DNA from: a virus
Direction: 5' to 3' (one strand)
Length of the DNA stretch: 36,069 nucleotides
Virus record (IMG/VR): IMGVR_UViG_3300031524_000040
Span: 1 to 36,069 of that record
Below are positions 27,701 through 34,097 of the stretch, in pieces (position 1 is the first letter of the stretch; each line of letters opens with the position of its first letter). A program made the position numbers and the translations under genes. Below the pieces are notes generated by a model. The model saw only the letters and a program-made list of their open reading frames with translations, was not told the DNA's origin and searched no databases.

Positions 27701-30582
27701 GTTTTGATGATAATGTCAGGAATGGTCGGCTTGGTTGACCGCTCAATATCAGCCAGCACTTTCGCCGCTTCCAATTCGGAAATGCGTTTGTCCTTTTCGG
27801 TGATGTGCTGCTGCAAGGCATCCGAAATGCGCTTGTACTTGGCGGCGTCTTCCAAAAGTTGCTGCCGTTCCGAGTTGGTCAAATCGCTACCCTTGGCGGC
27901 ACGCGCCAAACGCTCCTGAGCCGCAAACGAGTAATCCTCTTGTGCCACGGCCTGCCGCCAGCGGCCCTCGCGCCCCCACTCGCTGCCCCGCTCTTTGATG
28001 GCGTCGAGCAACTTATTGAACTCATCCGAGAACCGGGCAACTTCAACTTGCGCCTGCGCTTTTCCTTCCGGCGTTTTCTCCGTCCACGTCCGTTCCGCCG
28101 CGTTATTCAGAGCATTGCCCAAATCCACCTTGTACTTGAGCAGCAAGGCGGATTCGTCGCCGGTCAATGACCGCCTGGGATTGGCCATGATGGCATCCGC
28201 AATCCGCTTGGCTTCCAATGGATTCGAGTTGACGGCCTTCTGCCAAGCCGCGCCCATTTCCTGCCGGTCGGTCGGGGTCGCCTCGGGCAATCCCATGGCG
28301 ACGCGCTCCAAGTCTGCCGTCGCATTTTTGAGTGATGTGCCGCTTTCGAGCGATTCAGGAAGCTCGCCCCGCGTGCCTTCGCTCGCCGTTTTAGCTCCCG
28401 GACCTTGGGGGATGGGAGATGGATCTGTCTGTGTTTTTGGCTCAATCCCAAGTGCGAGTTTTGCTTTTGCCGATTGCTGTTCTAAATCCTCTGCGGAGCG
28501 GTCAAAAAACTCCATTCGTTCTTTGGCGGACGCGAGGTGTTTTTGCTCTTCCGCCAAATCCGATTTATGGTGTGGTGTTTGCTTTTTGAGGCGATTCAGC
28601 TTGTCAATTCTGGACTGCGAATCATTCATTGCGTCACGCCGCTCTTGGGCTGTCTCCCTTGCTCGCTGCGCCTGCGCCTCTAGCCGTGCCGCGTCGGTGT
28701 GCTTGTATAATTCTTCGGCAAACGCTTCGGCCTGTGCTTTTTCTTCGGGGGTTTCCAGTGATGCAATTTGTCGTTTAGTCGCCATGTAGGCTTTGGATGC
28801 ACCGCCAAATGCTTCAATGGCTTTTTCGGGTGTTACTTCCCGTTGTCCAGATGGAACATGGACTTTGCCAACCGTTTTAGAACTGGCATCAAGAGCTTTA
28901 ACTTTCTGCCAAAGCGATGTCAAAGTGTCCCCATCTCGAAAGCTTTTGGTGGTGCCGTCTCCGGGAATGTCCATTGTGACCCTTCCCTCACCAGACGACG
29001 CCAGAGCCTTGATAAACCATTTAGCCTCTTCTTCCGTGTCAAAACTTGCCCGCTTGGTATCGCTATTGCCTCCCGGTCGTTTGGCAGTTGCCTTGAATTT
29101 GTTTCCAACTTTCTCAATGGTTCCAAAGGACACGCTTCCAAGGCTGCGGGCAGTCCATTCGCCGGGGTGATCTGCAAGTGGTTCAATAGTCGTTTGAGAT
29201 TCCTCAATGCCCTTATTGATCTCATCCTCGACCCTTTGAATATAGGCCGCTTTAACTTCCTTGGCCGGTCGCATACCCTCGTTATGAACCACGTCGGAAA
29301 CGTGTTCGGCTACTTTGGCGGTGGCTGAGGCAGGAGTGTCTATGGACTTGGCTCTTGGTGCCTTCCCTTGATTTTTAGAGGGTTCTCCCGTAGCTTTCGG
29401 TTGGCCGGGCTGCTTTTCTACTGCTATGTCTGGCAACTTCGCTCCTACGGGAGACTCCAAAGATGGGGTGGCTTTCTCAATCGCTGGTTGAGGGGGCTTG
29501 ACGCTTTCAGGCGGTTTAACCTTAGTCCAAGGACTATTCGGACCAACACGCTCAATCTCACCAGTTTTTTGAAGTGTATCAATCGCCGCTTGCGCACGGG
29601 CATAAGGCAACTTCGCTTTTCGCTGTAACTGGGACAGTCCAATCGTACCGTATTGATCGAGAATTGAACGCGCTGCTACTAAGTCCGGTTCCGCCCCCCC
29701 GGCTGGTGCCGTGGCCGGAGGGGACGGTGGAATTTGAGGTTTCTCAGCAGGTGTTACGGGTGGCTCCGAAGGTTGATTTTTGTCAGAAATACTAGGTATT
29801 TTTTCTGACAGGGGAGGGGTGGCAGTTGTTAAATTTTGCTTAACAACTGGCCCAGTTACTTGCTCTTTGGACGGAGCAAGGTCGTCAGGGTCGGTCCCTG
29901 CGTCCACAGCGGGCATCACGGGAGGCTTTGCGCCTTGGGGGGTTGCCATCACCCTGCCAGTGGCCAACGGGCCTTGTACGGGCGAAATAGGGGGCTTGGC
30001 GGCGGTCGGGACGGGCTTTCCTGTTAATTGGGTGAACTCATGTTCTCCCAGCTTGCCCGCCATGAATGCACTCAGGGCGACATTTACAATGGTATCGTTT
30101 ACCGCCTGAATATCCTCGTCCGTTGCATGAGCAGGGTCGTCCGCAATCTTATTGACTTGCGCCATCAGGCTTTTACCGCCTTCGACTGCCCCGCCAACCA
30201 TGTCGTACAGAAACTTTGCCCGCTGGACCAACCCAACGCCGGGAGTAATCGCCGCTGCTGATTGGGCAATGCCCATGGGGGATGTGAGAAACTGGCCCAA
30301 ACCCGCCGCGCCACGTTCTGCCGCCCGCACCGGAGCCATCAATCCTTTGCCGCTGGGCACCTTGTTCGGGTCAATTCCAAGCGGGGAAATGTTCAATTCC
30401 TCGGATGTCGCATCCCAATTTCCGCCTGCCTGCGGTGGTCCGCCTGCGGTGGTGGATGGCCTGACCGGCATCGGTCGCAACAATGCTTCCGACGTTATGG
30501 GCGAGACTTTAGGGGTGGGCGCAGCAGCCCAATCCGGCACTGTTTCGGTTTCTTGCGCCCAATCTGGAATGGTATCGGCCAT
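24706..30582 (-). CDS. Giant virion-associated protein (1958 aa), possible ejection protein
   Basis: A 1958-residue product. Residues 1-300 are Pro/Ala-rich with a hydrophobic helix pair near 90-130. Residues about 300-350 (ARSILDQYGTIGLSQLQRKA, then YARAQAAIDTLQKTGEIERV) look like an FtsK-gamma-type winged helix. Residues 350-1500 are largely charged coiled coil with small globular inserts (for example GSVSFGTIEKVGNKFKATAK). Residues 1500-1958 are a distinct domain with hydrophobic helices (HFKYGSIGFGMLLWGFF, GLTAGLVAGSIGLLN). Very long, modular, partly hydrophobic proteins next to capsid genes are typically internal virion or ejection proteins or phage polyproteins. No lytic transglycosylase or polymerase motif was recognised. 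Confidence 0.55.
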   Translation of the reverse strand: MADTIPDWAQETETVPDWAAAPTPKVSPITSEALLRPMPVRPSTTAGGPPQAGGNWDATSEELNISPLGIDPNKVPSGKGLMAPVRAAERGAAGLGQFLTSPMGIAQSAAAITPGVGLVQRAKFLYDMVGGAVEGGKSLMAQVNKIADDPAHATDEDIQAVNDTIVNVALSAFMAGKLGEHEFTQLTGKPVPTAAKPPISPVQGPLATGRVMATPQGAKPPVMPAVDAGTDPDDLAPSKEQVTGPVVKQNLTTATPPLSEKIPSISDKNQPSEPPVTPAEKPQIPPSPPATAPAGGAEPDLVAARSILDQYGTIGLSQLQRKAKLPYARAQAAIDTLQKTGEIERVGPNSPWTKVKPPESVKPPQPAIEKATPSLESPVGAKLPDIAVEKQPGQPKATGEPSKNQGKAPRAKSIDTPASATAKVAEHVSDVVHNEGMRPAKEVKAAYIQRVEDEINKGIEESQTTIEPLADHPGEWTARSLGSVSFGTIEKVGNKFKATAKRPGGNSDTKRASFDTEEEAKWFIKALASSGEGRVTMDIPGDGTTKSFRDGDTLTSLWQKVKALDASSKTVGKVHVPSGQREVTPEKAIEAFGGASKAYMATKRQIASLETPEEKAQAEAFAEELYKHTDAARLEAQAQRARETAQERRDAMNDSQSRIDKLNRLKKQTPHHKSDLAEEQKHLASAKERMEFFDRSAEDLEQQSAKAKLALGIEPKTQTDPSPIPQGPGAKTASEGTRGELPESLESGTSLKNATADLERVAMGLPEATPTDRQEMGAAWQKAVNSNPLEAKRIADAIMANPRRSLTGDESALLLKYKVDLGNALNNAAERTWTEKTPEGKAQAQVEVARFSDEFNKLLDAIKERGSEWGREGRWRQAVAQEDYSFAAQERLARAAKGSDLTNSERQQLLEDAAKYKRISDALQQHITEKDKRISELEAAKVLADIERSTKPTIPDIIIKTAEKFVAKLDTAADAARKRSMERWRRTSAFIDPTMLSDAAIIGASHIAHIGLDFAKWSARMVEDLGDAVKPHLQTIYEASQKQVDDLAETAPPPIKAKVKRVVAKMDVPTKQTTIKAKIAEKFKTGKRGDITNDVAQLAKTFVEQGIRGRDALIDAVHQALQEFDPEITRREAMDAISGYGDFRQVSKDVISVVLRDLKGQMQQVGKLEDMAAGKAPLKTGFERRTPSDEERRLQKQVAEKKKEGGYTSRDPESELRSALQTAKTVVENQIKDLTKEIETRERIVKERRQLVPDQELTDLKAKRDELKKQHDEVFFNSELSHAEKVKRATALLDSQIKKVEEQLKTGEIFPPGKPSGEMGPLDPEIEIRRQRLQELKDRRAALRESSQPSVVPEVRDANALAAGLRAEEKALKKRIDDLERQISSKTRDVKTPSTRPTNPAIEALKAKRDALKEQFDAIFGRAGMSDAERLAAWKKRAQDSIEEYQRRLDEKDYATKPKRPITMDAEAQKLLAEKEAISKKFKARLRDWKRANLPKTERAFDWVSNVRRFSVLSGVNVLGKLAAYTPTRIATMIGGELTGNINRLPGLRNVAEKAPSEGENSLPILSRAVAKGFTKGIQDAWSVLRTGKSDLKTAYSNRLEEGWQWHNIPQQIHEVIKSPLRRVAFENSLAKRMNFAAKNGADITDPFTQLALAKDAYLDSDRALLLEQNKVANGIRQMFKRWEDPSKATGKPTLTGKALATVGRIEFPILTVPFNYMKQTLENAFGLITGTVKYRAAVKAGLENLKPEEADAIARHFKYGSIGFGMLLWGFFDGYNNGGNGTFGGFYQPGEKRRPDQAGVAGARIMGHNIPGLLLHNPMISVAQLGHTIGAIAASKIKKTGEKRGLTAGLVAGSIGLLNQSPVGSATEFVSQLSGPSSEDYALGTHVKSLLIPQLIQEAANYQDRDANGNPIKRDPHGVTQYLESGLPFLREKLPVKVEKLPPGVQREVDKLLGVKR

Positions 30583-30585
30583 GGC

Positions 30586-31683
30586 TCACATTGATTGCAG
30601 AATGGCGTCTGATGCACCAGCTCCAAATTTCGCATCAAACTTCGCTTTAAGCTCTGGATGCGCCACAAGGTAAGAAATGTCGGAACTACTCGGTTTTTGA
30701 GATTCTGCCGCCGGTTTTCGCATAAACTGCAACTGCCCAGGTTGTCCAGGGTGGGGAAACATATCAGGAACTCCAACGCCATCCGGGTGCTCCAAGGGGG
30801 ACACATTCGGCGGCGGGGGCGCTAATTTATTATTATTTGGGTTTGAATTATTTGCCCCTGCAAGGATGGTTTTTATTTCATCGACTGTTAACGGTTTGGG
30901 TTGCGAAGGAAGGGAATGAGCTTGGATGCCCGCCTTGGGTGGATTGGTTGCGGTGATCGCCCCGCCTTGGGTTGGCGTGCCCGGTGGCGGCGGTGGATTT
31001 CCAGCCAGGGGCAACGCGGCATCGGTGGACACCAGCGCTTGCGCGGCTTGCTGGTTCAGTGAAACCGCTTCATCCGCAAGTTTTTGGGCGTCGTCGTTCA
31101 ATTTCTGTTTTTTGGCGGCATCTTGCTCGCCCAAGGCTTGCCCCCGCAACTGACCGGCCAGCGTGAGTTTTGCGCCAGCTTGAATTTTGTAAGATTCGGC
31201 TTGGTTCTTGCGCTGCAAATTTTGCTCAATCGCCGCCTTGGCATCCGCCTTGGCGTCCGCTTGCGCTTTTAGCTTCGCTTGCGCATCACTCCGAATATCG
31301 CCCTCTTTGGTAGCCGATTGTTGGAATTTAGACGCCGCTTCTGCCGCCTGCTGTGCCAGCTGGTCTTTTTGAAAGCCAAGCTGGCTTTGACGGTAGGCGC
31401 TCAAAACATTGTCCTGCTGCATTTTAATCAGGAAGTCATTCTGATTCTTTTGTTGGGTCACTTGCGCATTAACCGCCGCCGCTTTTTGGATTTGCTGCAA
31501 TCGCTGGTTTTCTTGAGCAATCGCGGCGGCTTGCGAAATGGCCCGTTGCTGCTCTTGCTGCTGGAATTGGTCAACGCCAATGTCGGTGGCGCGTTGCGAC
31601 TCGCCCGCCCGATCGCCGGATTCGGTGGCGGCAAGGAATGAATTAGGAGAAACGTCCAACCACGGCGGAATTTGTGCGGCCAT
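30586..31683 (-). CDS. Coiled-coil internal virion-type protein
   Basis: A 365-residue product beginning MAAQIPPWLDVSPNSFLAA. Residues 20-200 are a long Gln/Ala-rich coiled coil (QQQEQQRAISQAAAIAQENQ, then KAQADAKADAKAAIEQNLQR). The C-terminal part is Pro/Asn-rich with a final helix (HPELKAKFDAKFGAGASDAI). F-D-x-K-F-G-x-G-A near the C-terminus is common among small phage internal virion proteins. The start at 31683 is set by a strong GGAGGGGG site eight bases upstream, one of few clear Shine-Dalgarno sites in the window. It is four bases from the 1958-residue gene; the two may act together in DNA ejection. Confidence 0.55.
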   Translation of the reverse strand: MAAQIPPWLDVSPNSFLAATESGDRAGESQRATDIGVDQFQQQEQQRAISQAAAIAQENQRLQQIQKAAAVNAQVTQQKNQNDFLIKMQQDNVLSAYRQSQLGFQKDQLAQQAAEAASKFQQSATKEGDIRSDAQAKLKAQADAKADAKAAIEQNLQRKNQAESYKIQAGAKLTLAGQLRGQALGEQDAAKKQKLNDDAQKLADEAVSLNQQAAQALVSTDAALPLAGNPPPPPGTPTQGGAITATNPPKAGIQAHSLPSQPKPLTVDEIKTILAGANNSNPNNNKLAPPPPNVSPLEHPDGVGVPDMFPHPGQPGQLQFMRKPAAESQKPSSSDISYLVAHPELKAKFDAKFGAGASDAILQSM

Positions 31684-31684
31684 A

Positions 31685-32563
31685 TCAGTATCCCCCTCCA
31701 AAATCGTAAACCGCGTAGGGGTCCGTGCTTGTGTCGAACTGGCCAGCCCCCGGCGCGGTGAAATTGTTCAAGGTGTTGTAATTGCTGGCGTCGTAGCCGT
31801 ATTGCGGGGCGACGGTTGTTGACGCGGGCGGAGTCACGCCGGGAGCAAAGCCCGCCCCTCCCGTTGTTCCTGTGTTCATGTTCCCGCCGAAGCTATAAGT
31901 ATAATACGGGTCCGACCCGCCTCCGGTATTGCTTGCCACGTTGGAAGCGTAGTCACTGTTGGCCAAGGTGTTCGGATTGGTAAACCCGGCATAGCTGGGA
32001 TTGGTCGAGTACCCGGCTCCGTAACCGCCGCGAGCTTGAACAAGCTGCTGCTGATAGTTTTTTTGCAACTGGTCCGCCGCCGCCGTTGGATTGGGGGCCG
32101 CCGCCAGTGTGGCGTTGGATTGGGCAACATCAGTTGCCAAGGCTGGGTTGGTTGTCGTTGAGCCAACGCCGGTCAGGAATGACAGATAATCCGCCGTGCC
32201 CTTTTGGGTCAACGCTTCCGAGTTTAGCCCCAATGACTCCAAAAGGTTATTTGTCGCCAGTCCGCTGCCGGGCGCACCGGATGCGACTCCCTGAGTTGCC
32301 GCCGCCTCTTCAAGTTGCGATTGGACCGATCCAGGAACCTGACCCGCAATCTCGCTTTGGATATTGGACGCCACACCAGATGTCAGCGGATTCAGTCCGC
32401 CGGGCACAAGGTCGTTTACCTGCGTGTAGGTATTTGGGGCAACGGTTGTGGCCCCCGGCACGGCCCCGTAGGCTCCGCTGCCGGTCTGCGGGGCGGTCGG
32501 CAACGCGCCATACGATGTTAGCGACGGGAAAAGCGGGTTGGACAGGCTGGGTTGGGTGGCCAT
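31685..32563 (-). CDS. Virion-type protein, function unknown
   Basis: A 292-residue product beginning MATQPSLSNPLFPSLTSYGA. Residues 55-125 (NPLTSGVASNIQSEIAGQVP, then QSQLEEAAATQGVASGAPGS and LLESLGLNSEALTQ) follow a pattern I recall in phage tail or internal proteins near podovirus-like structural genes: a Q-V-P-x-x-V-Q-x-Q-L helix, a Gly-Ala-Pro-Gly-Ser-Gly turn and an L-G-L-x-S helix. The C-terminal half is Gly/Tyr/Asn-rich and probably disordered or fibrous. It ends two bases before the next start. Confidence 0.5.
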   Translation of the reverse strand: MATQPSLSNPLFPSLTSYGALPTAPQTGSGAYGAVPGATTVAPNTYTQVNDLVPGGLNPLTSGVASNIQSEIAGQVPGSVQSQLEEAAATQGVASGAPGSGLATNNLLESLGLNSEALTQKGTADYLSFLTGVGSTTTNPALATDVAQSNATLAAAPNPTAAADQLQKNYQQQLVQARGGYGAGYSTNPSYAGFTNPNTLANSDYASNVASNTGGGSDPYYTYSFGGNMNTGTTGGAGFAPGVTPPASTTVAPQYGYDASNYNTLNNFTAPGAGQFDTSTDPYAVYDFGGGY

Positions 32564-32566
32564 AAT

Positions 32567-33595
32567 TCAAATCATTGTTCCGATGTTTTGGCGTTCGGGC
32601 CGCGCATTTCCAAACGGGCGGAAAGAGACGTTGAATTGCTCAATCGGATATTTGTTGCGAAGACCGTAATTTAGCTCACGAATCGCGGAAAGCTCGTATT
32701 TCTGGCCTTCGTCAATCTCCCCTGCCTCTTTCAGCTTAATCGCGGAAACCATGTCAGTCAGTGCGTCCGCGTCTTCTATCAAAACCAAGTCTTGCGGGTT
32801 GGACACGGGGACGAATTGCAATTTAACCAGCGCCTCCACGCGGTAAGGCGCGGACGGGCAATGTTTGCGCCCCTGCAAGTGGGAAACGACGTAATCAGGA
32901 TTGGTGTCCGTTGGCCGGTAATAGGCCAAATCCCGCAAAACCGAATTGGCGGTGTCGATGGCAAATCCGCGCACCACCCCGTTTGTGACCGGCTTGACGA
33001 CGCGGGTAACGATTTGGAAACAAACTGGCGTGTCAGTGAACGGGTAGGCCAAAGTCACCACCAAACCGTCCTGCCAAGTGCCGTCTTGGCGAAGGGTGTT
33101 GATAATTTGCCCGTTGGCATCCTTCCCCAAAATGGTGATGGTTTTTCCGGCGTCCGTCGGGTTGTCGATGTAAATCCGCAGCGGCATCGGATAAAGCGGG
33201 TCCAACTGGTTGAAAACCGGACTGGTGGCGTTAAAATCCGCTCGTAATTCCCCGTGCTGATACACCCGTCCAGCCTGTTCGTAAGCCCACGCCCATTCCC
33301 GGTGACGATGTTCGTCGTAAGGCATGAACTTGTACCAATGGTTGTACAAATCCACATGCCGCCCACAAACATTCATGGCCAGAATGGAGCCGACGTAATT
33401 TGGCCATGTCACCGTATTTCCGTAAGCCGCGCAAACAATCGGTTGCACGGTGCCGTAAAAATTCCCCCGCTTGAGCAACATGCGGGTCGCCTTGTTCACG
33501 AGCGAGATAAACTCCGTGCTGTTGCCGCAAGAAGACGCCACCTGCAACAACCTTTCGTTGTTGCTCTGCAAATCCGCCAATGTGGTAAGTGACAT
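32567..33595 (-). CDS. Virion-type protein, possibly a tail or neck component
   Basis: A 342-residue product beginning MSLTTLADLQSNNERLLQVA. Conspicuous parts: KATRMLLKRGNFYGTVQPIV, the Trp/His-rich YNHWYKFMPYDEHRHREWAW, and a C-terminal helical region VEALVKLQFVPVSNPQDLVL, then ALTDMVSAIKLKEAGEID and YELSAIRELNYGLRNKY. The L-x-K-L-x-F-V-P-V...ALxxM-x-x-AI-x-x-E-E-x-G pattern is one I associate with tail or neck proteins of podovirus-like phages, without a firm family name. No enzyme motif is visible. Confidence 0.5.
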   Translation of the reverse strand: MSLTTLADLQSNNERLLQVASSCGNSTEFISLVNKATRMLLKRGNFYGTVQPIVCAAYGNTVTWPNYVGSILAMNVCGRHVDLYNHWYKFMPYDEHRHREWAWAYEQAGRVYQHGELRADFNATSPVFNQLDPLYPMPLRIYIDNPTDAGKTITILGKDANGQIINTLRQDGTWQDGLVVTLAYPFTDTPVCFQIVTRVVKPVTNGVVRGFAIDTANSVLRDLAYYRPTDTNPDYVVSHLQGRKHCPSAPYRVEALVKLQFVPVSNPQDLVLIEDADALTDMVSAIKLKEAGEIDEGQKYELSAIRELNYGLRNKYPIEQFNVSFRPFGNARPERQNIGTMI

Positions 33596-33596
33596 A

Positions 33597-34097
33597 TTAT
33601 GATACGGCGATAATGTTTAAAGAAGCGTCCAAAACAGTGGTTGTCGGCACAGGGGACGGATTGTAATTTGACGGAAAAGTTACAACCGATGTTGGCGTGC
33701 TGCCGGGAATATTCACGCTTAACTGGGTGCCGTCCGCAAAACTCAAAAACGCGGCATTGCCAAGGCTGGTCCCGGTTACGGTGATAATCCAAGGCCCGGA
33801 GCCGGAAACCACGCCCAAAGAAGCCGTGGGTGGTGCCACGTCCAAAATATTCGTAACCGCATTGGATTGCGAGGCTATCAGGCTGTTTATCAGATTTGCA
33901 ATAGTCTGGCAGTTTGCGTTCAAAAACGTAAATGCGAATCCGTAAGTCGCGCCATTCCCGGTAATATTGAACGCAACCGAATTGCTGCTGATGCCGCTTA
34001 TCGCCTGGTTGACAGCCCACACGTTTGAGATTTGAGAAAGCAAAAAACTTTGCTGGTTCCCATTCGCATCTGGCGGAAATATGATTGTTCCGGTCAT
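33597..34097 (-). CDS. Small beta-rich structural protein
   Basis: A 166-residue product beginning MTGTIIFPPDANGNQQSFLL. It is rich in Ser, Asn, Thr and Val with repeated strand patterns (NITGNGATYGFAFTFLNANC, then GVVSGSGPWIITVTGTSLGN), the latter reminiscent of an Ig-like or IPT/TIG fold. It overlaps the fibre gene by four bases and lies one base before the next gene, so it belongs to the same structural cluster. A fibre-associated or tail-decoration role is likely. Confidence 0.5.
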   Translation of the reverse strand: MTGTIIFPPDANGNQQSFLLSQISNVWAVNQAISGISSNSVAFNITGNGATYGFAFTFLNANCQTIANLINSLIASQSNAVTNILDVAPPTASLGVVSGSGPWIITVTGTSLGNAAFLSFADGTQLSVNIPGSTPTSVVTFPSNYNPSPVPTTTVLDASLNIIAVS

